Positions 53,283 through 64,000 of a DNA stretch of 64,000 nt are shown here, piece after piece. The position numbers and the translations under genes were made by a program. Within the stretch, counting starts at the first letter, position 1, and the number at the start of each line of letters is the position of its first letter. The notes below the pieces were generated by a model. That model saw only the letters and a program-made list of their open reading frames with translations. It was not told where the DNA came from and did no database searches. The DNA comes from Trissonchulus latispiculum (lineage: Eukaryota > Nematoda > Enoplea > Enoplida > Ironidae), in the NCBI GenBank assembly GCA_030248195.1, contig JASAND010022197.1:26037-90036 (forward strand), given 5' to 3'.

Positions 53283-53543
53283 GGCCTTAGTAAACTTTAT
53301 TGAAGTAAACATGAAGGCTTAGTAGATCTTTTGCGTTGCATAATGCTTCAATTCTGTTGCACAACGGTGGATGGGCGGACAGCTGGATGGACAGACCAAA
53401 TTCCTTTTCTTCCTCTCCGTGGAGTGATTGGAGGTAGAGTTTCAGCCACTACAATAAAATAACTACTAATAACTACTATAATATCATATATAAAAATATC
53501 AAATATATATATATATAAATCATAAATAATATATATATATATA

Positions 53544-54349
53544 CAAGAGTACATAATAGATAAGAGTAAGAAACTCTTACGCTAGCATGTACAAATTATG
53601 TAAGGTATGCTCGGTTCATTAACTCGGGACCCCCCCCCCCGAAACTTCCGGGGGGGGTCCCACTTTGCACTAACTACACGCTTTCATATAAGCGTGTGTC
53701 TGCTCGCTGATTGGCCCGTTAGCCTTAAGGCTTATTGTAGGCAATTTATTAGTTATTTTAATTAATTAATTATAACTTTAATCAGGTTAATTCAATTAAA
53801 AAACTAATTTGACAACTTTGTAGCATTTTTTCCGCTCTTTCCAATGATATAAAAATTGTTGCACGTTACATTACTTCGAATTTTTGTATTATGCCACAAT
53901 TTTTATATCATTGAAAAGAGCAGAAAAAATGCTACAAAGTTGTCGAATTAGTTTTTTAATTGAATTAACCTGATTAAAGTTATAATTAATTAATTAAAAT
54001 AACTAATAAATTGCCTACAATAAGTGTAGAAAACAAGCATTGTAAAAAGTTGTTGGATATATCGGAGTTACGTGCCAGTACGTGTTCCTGCTAGCGTGAT
54101 GTATAAAGAGCTTTATTTGCGGTTCATTAAAGAAGCTTAAAGGATTTCCCGTTTACAATAAGCCTTAAGGCTAACGGGCCAATCAGCGAGCAGACACACG
54201 CTTATATGAAAGCGTGTAGTTAGTGCAAAGTGGGACCCCCCCCCCGGAAGTTTCGGGGGGGGGTCCCGAGTTAATGAACCGAGCATACCTTACATAATTT
54301 GTACATGCTAGCGTAAGAGTTTCTTACTCTTATCTATTATGTACTCTTG
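53544..54349. mobile_element. Large fold-back element, CAAGAGTAC family
   Basis: The ends CAAGAGTACATAATAGATAAG and the exact complement bound 806 bp with arms of about 330-390 bp. Each arm has a poly-C/poly-G pair around GAAACTTCC and a TCATATAAGCGTGTG stretch. The right arm has an extra insertion of about 140 bp (about 54025-54165) flanked by CAATAAG. The terminal sequence is shared with the element at 39965. Its right end lies about 25 bp before the gypsy LTR. Confidence 0.85.
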
Positions 54350-54373
54350 ATATATATATATAACATATATATA

Positions 54374-54953
54374 TGTCGTAGCTAGGTTAATTTGTGCATA
54401 GAAATAATACGTAAACATGTTATTGTGCTTAAACCGTCCAGCTAGTTCATTTATTGTTGTTTCTGTTCTGTAAATTGTTAATATGTTTACCTAGAAGTCT
54501 GTAAAGTATTAATTATTCATGTAGTCTGGCTGTCTGGCTGTTCATTAGGTCAAAATTGCTGTAATTGTGCTTACTTATTTATAAGTTGTCTGTTACCAGG
54601 GTACTAAGCACCCGTCTGTTTACCTACATGTGCATTAATATTTAATAACTCTATGCTATATAAGAAGCACCCTTGTTTATTTGTCAGTTCAGTTCTGCCT
54701 GTACTCTGTGCGTGAGTGTTGTCCAGTAAACTACTGAAGTTAGGACTGAATTCAAATAGTTAGGGAGATTCCGTCTACCAGACGAGGACGTTATTCCTAC
54801 GGACGCTAACAGTTCGTAGAAGTGGACGTACTGTCCAGAATTACCACTACGAGCATACAGCTACGTACCCCCTACGTATCGTAGGACAAATAATTCGTAC
54901 CGTACTGGTAGAGGTAATCAACCATAGTAGCAGCGTACAGTTGCCTTGTGACA
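54374..54953 (+). repeat. Probable 5' LTR of the gypsy element
   Basis: The stretch begins TGTCGTAGC and ends GTGACA, immediately before the PBS. A TATA box (CTATATAAG near 54657) is followed about 25 bp later by a likely start region (TTGTCAGTTCAGTTC). The right edge is firm because of the PBS; the left edge is inferred, because no second LTR is available for comparison. Confidence 0.6.
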
Positions 54954-54955
54954 TT

Positions 54956-54973
54956 TGGAGGTTCCACCGAGAT
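54956..54973 (+). other. tRNA primer-binding site
   Basis: TGGAGGTTCCACCGAGAT follows the LTR end by two bases. TGG complements the CCA end of a tRNA, and the remainder complements an acceptor and T-arm type sequence. The specific tRNA is not identified. Confidence 0.75.
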
Positions 54974-55098
54974 CGCCTTCAGCTTGTAACCGACCTTGAA
55001 CAGTGGACTCGGGAGACAAAGACCGAGGTTTTGACAAAAACAAGACACAAGCTACCAAATTCGAGCGAGTGTCGGAAAAGTTAGGTGAAATCCCTAAA

Positions 55099-58000
55099 AT
55101 GGAAACTCCTGGTCAATCCGTCTCCTCTAAAGGTTACGGAAGAAGGGAAGCCCGTTCGACGCAGACAGATTTCTGTGACTCCGTCCCCGAACGAAGCTCA
55201 CAAGCTTTACACACCAGTAAAGACATTTCCGAGACAGCTCAGCGTTGGATCGACGAGGCAAAAGAGAGACAAGACAAGTGGGCTAAACGAGTTCACACAT
55301 TAGTCAAAACGGAAACTACTGACTCTGACAGTTCCGACTTTTCGGGATTCTCTCAAGCCGAAGTAGACAGTACCGCGGATCTAATAGCGAGACTATACCC
55401 AAATCCAACACATTTGGATCCGACGATGGCATTGCCTGACTTCTCAGGCCTACAGTCCGCTTTACAGAGTCTGCCAACACATTTCAAACAGGCCGTGCAA
55501 GGAATGCACGGAGTTACCAGTCTACTAGGGCTGAGGTACTCAGGACAAGCACAAGAAAGCTGGCGTGATTTTATAGATTCCTTTGAAATTATCAGCACTG
55601 CCAATGGCTGGACGTCAGACGAAAAGGCACGTATGCTGCCGGTCTGCCTACAAGGGCAAGCTAGGGACATCTATGCTGCCATGGATGCCACAACAAAAAC
55701 AAACTTCGGTGCTTTAATAAAAGCCTTAAAAGAATCGCTTGAGCCGGCAGAAATGGCCAGATTCAGGAGTGCACAGCTGCATAAACGTACTCAACACTTA
55801 CAGGAACGTGTAGCAGATTTTGCTGCCAGCATTAAAAAGCTTGTCAAAGGTGCATATCCTCACTTCGACCAGAGTCATCAGGATACGCTGATGATGGAAT
55901 TTTTCATCGCTGGACTTCTGCCACACTATGGCAGGCTAGTAATGTCAAAAGAACCGTCCAGTTTTGAGGAGGCCCTAAAGTATGCGAAGCTAGTCGAAGC
56001 TGGAGAATATCTCACAGCCGGACTTGGCCCAGCCGGTACTCCCGTCGCTACCGCGAAGGATCAAACACTCTATACGAGCACAAACACGGAACTTACGGAA
56101 CTTAAAAATGCCTTGACATCTTTGCAGGAACAGTTCCGGAAATTTTCGTTTGACCAACAAAGGCAAAACGGATATATGCAAGGAGTTTTGGCCAACAACA
56201 ATAACCAAAATACGGTCCGATCATTTGGAAGACCGGATCAGCGTCCACCGGGGCGACAATGGACTACAGATAACCGAGTTATCTGCAACTATTGTAAAAA
56301 ACCAGGCCACTACGTGATAAACTGCAGAAAGCGTCAGAGGGACAGGGGAGCCGATAACGGTCCTGTGACTGGACAAAGGCCTGCTCCAAGCTATACCGCT
56401 CGCGGAACAACCAACCACAGCGGCACTACACGTTACAACAACGGATACAATAGCCGTAAAAATACAACTTATGCAGTTGTCACTGACGAAGCTGATGTTC
56501 CAACCGTTGTCCCCGAGTTGTCCCCGGAAGTGACTGAGCTACGGGAAACAATTAGAATGATATCGGAACAGAATGACCAGTTGGTTCAGCAGCAGTACCC
56601 TAATTTTGTGGGTAACATTACTGTGGTAACAGATCCTATCCATAATACAGATAGGCGAAAGAAACTGAACTCGCAGAAAATGAAAAGCACAAAGCAAACG
56701 GCACCTGTACCAACTGCGAACACCACATACAAACCCAAATGCCTCAACGTATCGGATACACAGGTTTGTGTTAACCTGAGACTGTGGTTGCTGATGCTAC
56801 TGACCAGCTGTTGGTTCCTGCCCACAGCGTCAGTAAAAAGTGTCGCGGAATTGTCAAGTGGTCCTATGATTTGTCAAACAGAACAAGGTCGAGCTCTGTG
56901 GCAGTTACCTGGACGCTTGTATTGTAATCCTGGTGCACCATCGGCTAAATCCCGAATTCACAAAACCCAGCTTACGCTATACAAACGAAATTATGTGAAG
57001 TACAAATCAAAAGCTTGGAAATGTGCCATAGTGAAACAAACAGTGAAAACCTTCACCTACTTCTTCGCAAACTATCACCTAAAGGAAGAAGAGAAACATG
57101 ACATCCGTGTTACTGGAGCCGAATGTGAAGCTATGCGCCGTTTCCATCAATGTGACGCTGGTCCCCTTGTCCAAAAGGGTGGACTATGGCAGACTGACAA
57201 CAAAGTCGACTTCGAATGGTCTGGAGGTGGCATTAACTGTTGCAGATGGCACAGTTATACTGCAACAAACTGCTTCATGTATGAAGCCTACGTTTACAAG
57301 CGTCACAGCAGCGAAACAATGGAATCCAGTGCTGGTTGGGTTGAGCATTGTGACTACCGTACCGGCGGATGTCAGCTACGTGATGGCAGCTACCTGCTAT
57401 GGGAACCTGACAGCAATGAGAAATGCGAATTCTTAGAATGGCAAACTTTAAACGGAGAAATGTGGGATACAAATTGGCTAGCAGACAGCGATCTTCTAGC
57501 CTTAACCTTCCGCAACGGAAAGTACGCTAGCGACTGTGAAGGGAATAATGTATTCCTTAGCGATCAGGGGATCCCAGTTCGTATTATGCGGAACGAATCC
57601 CGAGTTCGTAGAGATACAACGATGACTAATCAGACGAATTTCCAAGAGTACATCCAAAACGCTGAGTCCATGTCCAGCCGTGACCTTAAAGCATGGGCTG
57701 CCGAGCACGGAATCGTTACAACTGACGTACTGGCTGCGTCCTTACAGTCCCAAGAGTTCACAAACCACAGAAACTTAAACTTCGCCTTTAAACAAGCTAT
57801 GAACGCAGCCTGCCGGTCTATGGCAACTATAATGGAAGTACTAAAAGCAGATATGCTAGCAAATCCTACACTAGCTATGCGTGCCATACTGGGACGGAAT
57901 GATATCGTAGCCCGAGCAGGGGGCCATGTAATATCAACTTGGCCCTGCCAGGAACTAGAGCACGGACTATATCACTTCGATCCAATGAACCAGACCTGTA

Positions 58001-58413
58001 GTATGGAGATACCTATCAAATTCCTACTGAATTCACAAGAATATACGGCATACATGGACCCTGTGACTAATATTGTACACAAGAAGCCCTACCCAGTGGA
58101 TTGCCGTCTCAATCGGGAAATACCCGTCCAAGTCCATGGAAAAATGTACATGTACCAAAGTGAATCTGGAGATCTAGCCCCGTTACAACACATCCCAGAA
58201 ATAAGAGCATTTTCCTGGAACTCTAGTGAACCCTGGAGCTTCCAGCCTACGATCTTTAGTCAAATCGTAATGTATAATTTTTCCGAGATAACTTCTGAAA
58301 TAGGCCTCAATGAAATCATTGGCGGTCTACAACATCAACAACGAATTATGAGTGCCTTAAGCGACAGAACTTCCGGTCATACGCCCCCAGCAAACGGCGC
58401 AAGGTGTGGTTAA
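55099..58413 (+). CDS. Gag fused in frame to an Env-like glycoprotein
   Basis: The frame is open from a GTG at 55003; the first ATG is 55099. Residue numbers from 55003: gag matrix/capsid-like region about 130-350 (WRDFIDSFEIISTANGW, MARFRSAQLHKRTQ), coiled stretch, zinc knuckle CNYCKKPGHYVINC at 428-441, then a Thr/Asn-rich linker. A hydrophobic signal-like segment at 592-609 (RLWLLMLLTSCWF) opens a Cys-rich ectodomain with several N-glycosylation sites, a furin-type RVRR at 867-870 and a post-cleavage region with paired Cys. The frame ends at 58411 before any membrane anchor; an anchor is encoded next in the pol frame. The glycoprotein class is uncertain; the layout recalls class III-like glycoproteins of negative-strand-type viruses, at low confidence. 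The position between gag and pol is unusual. Confidence 0.8.
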   Translation: METPGQSVSSKGYGRREARSTQTDFCDSVPERSSQALHTSKDISETAQRWIDEAKERQDKWAKRVHTLVKTETTDSDSSDFSGFSQAEVDSTADLIARLYPNPTHLDPTMALPDFSGLQSALQSLPTHFKQAVQGMHGVTSLLGLRYSGQAQESWRDFIDSFEIISTANGWTSDEKARMLPVCLQGQARDIYAAMDATTKTNFGALIKALKESLEPAEMARFRSAQLHKRTQHLQERVADFAASIKKLVKGAYPHFDQSHQDTLMMEFFIAGLLPHYGRLVMSKEPSSFEEALKYAKLVEAGEYLTAGLGPAGTPVATAKDQTLYTSTNTELTELKNALTSLQEQFRKFSFDQQRQNGYMQGVLANNNNQNTVRSFGRPDQRPPGRQWTTDNRVICNYCKKPGHYVINCRKRQRDRGADNGPVTGQRPAPSYTARGTTNHSGTTRYNNGYNSRKNTTYAVVTDEADVPTVVPELSPEVTELRETIRMISEQNDQLVQQQYPNFVGNITVVTDPIHNTDRRKKLNSQKMKSTKQTAPVPTANTTYKPKCLNVSDTQVCVNLRLWLLMLLTSCWFLPTASVKSVAELSSGPMICQTEQGRALWQLPGRLYCNPGAPSAKSRIHKTQLTLYKRNYVKYKSKAWKCAIVKQTVKTFTYFFANYHLKEEEKHDIRVTGAECEAMRRFHQCDAGPLVQKGGLWQTDNKVDFEWSGGGINCCRWHSYTATNCFMYEAYVYKRHSSETMESSAGWVEHCDYRTGGCQLRDGSYLLWEPDSNEKCEFLEWQTLNGEMWDTNWLADSDLLALTFRNGKYASDCEGNNVFLSDQGIPVRIMRNESRVRRDTTMTNQTNFQEYIQNAESMSSRDLKAWAAEHGIVTTDVLAASLQSQEFTNHRNLNFAFKQAMNAACRSMATIMEVLKADMLANPTLAMRAILGRNDIVARAGGHVISTWPCQELEHGLYHFDPMNQTCSMEIPIKFLLNSQEYTAYMDPVTNIVHKKPYPVDCRLNREIPVQVHGKMYMYQSESGDLAPLQHIPEIRAFSWNSSEPWSFQPTIFSQIVMYNFSEITSEIGLNEIIGGLQHQQRIMSALSDRTSGHTPPANGARCG

Positions 58414-61400
58414 CGGAATTATGCAAAAGGGGTTCTTTGGATTCCTACACGGATTTGCAGTTAGCCCGTGGCAATTATGGGTTTTTCTTGTATGCTCTTA
58501 TGTATCCCTCAGTTTCCTTATTTTACACTGCTGCCCTATTAATATCCGCAGAAATATGCTACTTAATATACCACAACATTGGCCGAAGCTCCGCCGCTGG
58601 GCGAGAAAAAGAAGAAAAATAACCACCAGAGCGGTTGTTCTACGAATACGGCGAAAACGACGCCGCAGTCCAAACGGAAATTCTAACGAAGACTACGAAT
58701 TACAAGAACCCGTGAGAACATCCCAACACAGCGCAGCACCTACTGCGCCTTCTTTACTTCGCGTTTCAACCTTTGGAAGACGGCTACCCACGCCAATACA
58801 AACTCCCATTTTGCCTGCAATAGACGCACAACCAGATAACGAAATAATGAATCCAGACATGAGTAACCAATACCCCTTATATTCCCAAGATGCCCTCAAT
58901 AACGAAAGACATACCCAAGTAACACCATCGTTACCCACGTCTCTTGGAGAAGCACAAAACTCAGGCGAAGGTCCGTTCCCGCGGTTAAGCCGAACCTTGT
59001 ACCCTGAAACTGTATCTCAAGTGGCAACGCAGGACAAAACCTCCGTCCCAACTATACCAGTGTTTGTGAACGGACGACCCGTAAAAGCTCTCCTAGACAC
59101 AGGATCTACGATTACCCTAATTGACAAGTGTACTTATGATCACACGAACAAAGGAATAGACGGAACTGGGATAAAACCCCATGCCATTTCAGCCACTAGT
59201 ATGACCGGACATCCGCTAAACCTTGCTGGACAGACAGAGCTAAGCATTAAAATCGGCACCAGGGAGTTTACACACCCTGCCTATATTGTGCATGATGCAC
59301 CACATGAGTGTATCATGGGAGTGGATGTCTTACGTAAGCTTGGACCGTTCACTGTAGACCTGGAAAAAGAAACAATCGATTTCCTTAGAAAAATGGATGC
59401 GTCAGAAGAATTGCCACCTAGGCACGTAACTGTGGGGGAAGACATCATAATTCCCCCACGCACGCAAGTTACGTTTGCCTGCAAAACTTCCAACAACACA
59501 GTTGGTGGAATATTCGAGCCAAATAAACGAGTAGAAGACGCTACCGGATTATACATTGCAAGAAGTCTAATCAACCAAGGCAGTGAAATACCCACTCGAG
59601 TACTTAATACAAGTATAGCCCCAATAAAGCTTTACAAAAACACCAAAATTGGCGTGGTATACACAGTGTCCCATACCACATTATCCACTGCCGACGATAC
59701 AGCTAGTAGCGACAGCAATCCACTAGCCGAAGTCAACCTAGACAGCAGTAACCTGACATCCCCACAGAAAAATAAACTCTTATCTCTCCTACGACAATTT
59801 ATTGATGTATTCGCCAAAAATGATAATGATATTGGATGCGCTACTGCAGTAAAACACGCTATCGATACGGGAGATCACCTACCAATTTATCAACGCCCCT
59901 ATCGAACCCCAGTATCAATGCGTACTACCGTTCGCCAAAAGCTACAGGACTGGCTGAAACATAAAATCATCGAACCAAGCGCATCCCCTTGGGCCTCACC
60001 AATAGTGCTGGTGGCAAAGAAGGACGGAACCGTACGTATATGTGTTGACTTCCGTAAAATCAATGCTATAACGAAAAGAGATGTCTTTCCGCTGCCACGC
60101 ATTGAGGACCTACTAAATTCGCTCGGGAATGCGTTATATTTTAGCACTCTGGACCTACAGTCTGGATATTACAATGCCCAAATGAGCGAACAAGATAAAG
60201 AAAAAACAGCATTCACGTGCGAGGAAGGTCTGTTTCAATACAATGTAATGCCATTTGGATTAACCAATGCGCCTGCCACTTTCCAACGCCTAATGAATTT
60301 AGTACTAAGCGGATTACAAACAAAGTTTTGTTTGTGCTACCTTGACGACATCATTATCTATTCAGCTACCTTTGATCAACACTTAGAAGACATTGCTTGT
60401 GTGCTGTCACCCTTACGCGAACATAAACTTAAGCTGAAAGCTAAGAAATGTCAATTTGGTCGACACAATGTCACGTATCTAGGGCACACAATATCTAAGG
60501 AAGGACTCCTTCCCGAAGACGACAAAATATCCAAGGTCAAAAATTATCCCCAGCCAACCAATCTTACCGAACTACGAAGCTTTTTAGGGCTGGCCTCGTA
60601 CTATCGTCGGTTCATTAGAAACTTTGCAAAAGTAGCCCATCCGCTATACAACTTACTAAAAAAGGAGTCTTCCTTCAACTGGACCCAACATTGTGACGAC
60701 AGCTTCAAAGTCCTGAAGGAATGCCTAACATCAGCACCAATATTAGCATTCCCAAACATCAACAAGACCTTTCTGTTACAAACAGATGCCAGCATACAAG
60801 GTCTTGGAGCTGTACTGTCACAACTAGATGACAATAACAAAGAACATCCAATTGCTTACGCCAGTAGAACGTTGACAAAGGCTGAAAGAAATTACCCCGT
60901 AATAGAGCTAGAAACACTGGCTATCGTATTTGGCGTCAAATATTACCGACACCTTATTTACGGACAAAAAATAGTAGTAATCACCGACCATAGTCCTCTT
61001 AAGTGGCTGATGACTGTAAAATCCCCCAGTGGTCGGCTCATGAGATGGATTTTACAATTGCAGGAATACAACTTGGAAATACAATATAAACCAGGGAAGA
61101 AACACACAAACGCTGAAGCTCTGTCACGGTTACCCAACACAGAAACTACCGAAACACCGTCAAACAACTCAAATACTACAGATAATCTCGAAGACCGTGT
61201 GCTAGTTATCACAGTAACGGACAAAGACTCCCTTCGCAGGGCTCAAATGTCCCAGCCCGACCTAAAACAACTAATTCAGTACCTGGAAAACGGCGTCCTA
61301 CCGGACGATCCCGCAGAAGCGGTTAACCTAGGATCACGCTGCTATCGCTACTACCTAGAAGAAGGAATTTTATATCACGAATACGTTCGTGCCGGATCCC

Positions 61401-62672
61401 ATGCTGTGCGTCTATACCAGCAAGTTGTCATACCATATAGCCTGACTCGTGACGTCTTCAAATCTTGTCACGAAGAATGCACAGCATCGCACTTGGGATT
61501 CGATCGAACTTACCTTACTGTACTCAGCCGATACTGGTGGGACACCATGCGCCAAGATATCAAAAACTGGTGCAAACAATGTGATGGTTGTCGAAGAAAG
61601 AAAAGCCCACCTAAAGCTGCCAAAGCTCCACTAATACCTATTCCCGTTGAAGGACCCTGGGATCGTGTAGCAGTGGACATTATTGGACCTCTTCCACAAA
61701 CAGAAGAAGGATATACTTATGTTCTTGTGTTTGTAGAATACCTTACTAAATGGGTCGAAGCATTCCCCTTACGGGACACAACTTCGGATACTATTGCGAG
61801 AATATTTGTTGAGCAAATAGTATGCAGATTTTCCTGTCCTAAAGAGCTACTATCTGATAGAGGAACTAACTTCCTCAGTAACCTCATGATGTCAGTCTGC
61901 GACCTATTGGGTATACATAAAATTAACACCACTGCTTATCACCCACAGACTGACGGACTATGCGAGAGGTTTAACGGAACCCTAATGAATATGCTCAGCA
62001 TGTATGTATCCAAAACTCAAAAAGATTGGTCAACTTTCCTGAACTTTGCACTATTCGCATATCGGACTTCCGTGCATGCTACTACCCACGACTCCCCCTT
62101 TTTATTTGAATTTTGGAAGAGAACCAAGATTACCAATAGATACCTTACTTCGGCCAAGACCAGCAACTTATACTGAAATCGAAGACTACCGCTACGATCT
62201 CATAACAAACCTGTCTTTGGCATGGGAAGCAGCGAAAACAGAGATTTCTGCAGCGCAAATTCGATATAAATAACACTACGACCGAAACGCTACAGCCATA
62301 GACTACTGTCCTAATCAACTTGCTATGCTCTACGTACCCCAAGTCAATAAAGGAAAAAGCAAAAAGCTTTCACGCCCCTGGTATGGACCGTACCGCATCA
62401 CGAGCATTACACTACCAACAGTTGAAATTGCAGAATGTGGTAATCCCCAGAAAGCAGTACAAAAAGTGCATGTAAATAGACTGAAACCGATTACCAAACC
62501 TACCCCAATTCCAGCAAGTGGACCGATTCCTAAAAACTCCCAGGACCAACCAGACGAAGCGATTCCGGTTCCGCCCAACTTATACGATACTGTACACAAT
62601 AAACAGGAAACTAGAACACACCCTTACAATTTGCGCCCTCGCACTGACAAGAAATCGGAAACTGCACTCTAA
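58406..62672 (+). pseudogene. Gypsy Pol: protease, RT, RNase H, integrase, broken at the 3' end
   Basis: The pol frame opens at 58361 and overlaps the end of the gag-env frame by 53 nt, one base ahead. Residues from 58406: a membrane-spanning stretch at about 10-45 (WQLWVFLVCSYVSLSFLIL) with a basic tail, which completes the Env module; aspartic protease DTGS at 231; RT with YLDD at 645; RNase H (TDAS, ITDHSP); integrase with an HHCC finger and D1091, D1151, E1187 (DD35E). A frameshift near 62100 and a TAA at 62271 interrupt the integrase C-terminus; later sequence continues in frame to THPYNLRPR and a stop at 62672. The catalytic residues are intact, so decay is recent or partly an assembly effect. 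Confidence 0.88.
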
Positions 62673-64000
62673 CCTTTCTATTGTCTATCATACCGTACAT
62701 ATTACTGCCGTATAATCCCCTATGCATATGTATTCTATACGTTAACATATATTACACTGCTCTTAGCATATGTATACTGCACATATACCATTTACATGCA
62801 CATGTATATATCTTCATATAAACACCTCATCATATTACATCCATGCTACCTTTAAAATATAACCAATTTCTTGGTATGCCCTGTCGCACGCACATATACC
62901 ATGGAGTATCTTGTATTATAAACGGCTGTATACCAGGTAGTGCGTGTTAGCGCACTACCTAGAATATATATGCATATAGTGTAACGCCACTATTATACAC
63001 ATTATTCACTGACCAGCATCTTCGTATAAAATGACTTCCCTATCCATTAACTCTATGATCAATGACACTTTACCCGACTATACATAATTAAAATGACTAT
63101 AGCTCGTACCCGACTATACATAATTCACATGACTATAGCTCGATTCATAGCAGCTGTAAGAAGTGACCCTTAACAAGGAAATTGATATCACTCGGCAGAA
63201 ATAAAAAGGAAACCACTATAAATGGTCTTGTTAAACGACAGCCTTTTCGTGCTATTTTCTATTTTCCCCCTGTAAATGAAACCTCAGAGGGAATAAAATA
63301 TTCGCCAAGCCACATGACCTTCTGGCGGTAATTAAATTCAGCTTGCCTCGAATCACATCCCTTGACCTCATATCAGACATGCCCATTTCCGTTTCCAAGC
63401 TACATTTATCACCAGCAAGCATAAATATCCTACAACATAAATAAATATTAATTACTAGGCCACACTTAAAAGGGATTTACAATTCCAACTTACACCAGTC
63501 TACCATTTTCCTCAGGTTGAACTGGCTGTATTCTGGGGTTCAGCAGTTATCTCTAATACGTGTTTCCTCATAACATTGTACCCAAACCCACAGATTGTCT
63601 CCTTCATTATAACCCTTACTCTGTATCAGAGCCTTGAACATAATGACAGACAGCGATAGTGAACAGTGTAAGTTACCCTTTATTAAATTTAGAATACTTA
63701 ACTACGTTAGAAACTGGAAAAAGCAATGCGTTTCCTTGCAGTCACTTACCACACATCTAACACCTCATTGGAAAGTGAACTATTCAGAACCCAGTGACAT
63801 GTGGGTAAAATGTTTTAGCAGAGAGCAGAAATTATACTCCTACCTACCCCTAACTTGTTACGGCGCTATACGAGAGCCCACACTTACTCTGCTGCAAGAT
63901 CTGGGATTTTTGATTGTCTCCCCTAATCTTTCGCCAAGTCCTTTACTCCAAACGAATTAGTTGTCTCCGAGCTCTGGGTTCTTTTCCGAAATGTTCCAAG
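62673..64000. other. Sequence after pol: 3' region or flank, no LTR found
   Basis: AT-rich with many ATATGTATA-type words. No copy of the 5' LTR and no convincing polypurine tract next to one. Short near-repeats occur at 63072-63135 (CCCGACTATACATAATT, twice). A 105-codon open frame from ATG 63643 to 63960 has no recognisable family and no support beyond being open. Confidence 0.4.

Larger units (their letters stand above)
54374..62672 (+). mobile_element. Ty3/gypsy element with gag-env-pol order (defective, 3' end not seen)
   Basis: A 5' LTR, PBS, gag with zinc knuckle, an Env-like glycoprotein module and pol (PR-RT-RH-IN) follow in that order. Pol ends in THPYNLRPR, a typical tail of the group. 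No sequence resembling the 5' LTR occurs between 62673 and 64000, so the 3' LTR lies outside the window or is lost. Frame breaks at about 58361-58413 and about 62100 and a stop at 62271 make this copy defective as read. Confidence 0.88.

Noticed and set aside
63643..63960. 105-codon frame near the right edge
   Set aside because: No family recognised and no splice, promoter or poly(A) support; could be a flank or a non-functional frame of the retroelement 3' region.
62673..64000. Search for the 3' LTR or a second env
   Set aside because: No match to 54374-54953 and no glycoprotein-like frame was found after pol.

Overview
The window is nuclear DNA from an animal, probably an invertebrate; the phylum cannot be fixed from sequence alone. 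The evidence is a multi-exon gene with GT-AG introns up to 4.4 kb, AATAAA poly(A) signals, long (TA)n tracts, a Tx1/L1-like LINE, two LTR retroelements and many fold-back (long inverted repeat) elements. Single-copy coding DNA is sparse and most of the window is repeat-derived. Long G/C homopolymer runs and single-base breaks in otherwise conserved frames mean that both mutation and assembly indels must be considered.

1-26.7 kb: one host gene on the + strand, eukaryotic elongation factor 2 kinase (eEF2K). I resolved 15 coding exons from 6204 to 25600: acidic N-terminus, calmodulin-binding segment, alpha-kinase domain, linker and C-terminal SEL1-type helical repeats, followed by a poly(A) signal at 26716. 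Every splice phase joins. The coding total is 2414 nt, one base short of a full frame, and the missing base maps to exon 14. Exons 1 and 2 lie in the right arm of a palindrome of about 9.2 kb (353-9561); the left arm carries inverted copies of both. Introns hold nested fold-back elements, 147-bp and 163-bp tandem arrays and TA microsatellites.

26.7-37.4 kb: a non-coding stretch, then a minus-strand LINE. ORF1 carries a CCHC zinc knuckle and, unexpectedly, a C-terminal NADAR (YbiA-like) domain. ORF2 (APE endonuclease, reverse transcriptase, C-terminal zinc finger) is broken, with a frameshift immediately before the catalytic YADD. Direct repeats of about 0.5 kb flank the LINE. A tRNA-like sequence with an odd anticodon loop follows.

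37.4-50.8 kb: diverged repeats, a fold-back element with a 5-bp target duplication, a non-autonomous LTR retroelement (42932-45494, LTRs about 497 bp, TSD CAGG), a GGCCGG-rich patch, a decayed virus-like gene cluster (46.2-47.9 kb, including an F54H12.2-like protein remnant), and two short minus-strand host-like genes, one encoding a secreted cysteine-rich protein.

50.8-64 kb: three more inverted-repeat elements, then a large Ty3/gypsy element. Its 5' LTR, PBS, gag and pol (PR-RT-RH-IN) are recognisable. A glycoprotein (Env-like) module with signal peptide, furin-type site and membrane anchor sits between the gag zinc knuckle and the protease rather than downstream of pol. Frameshifts and a stop make this copy defective. 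Its 3' LTR is not in the window.

The strongest candidates for something undescribed are the NADAR domain in a LINE ORF1, the gag-env-pol gene order, and the palindrome that duplicates the start of eEF2K.
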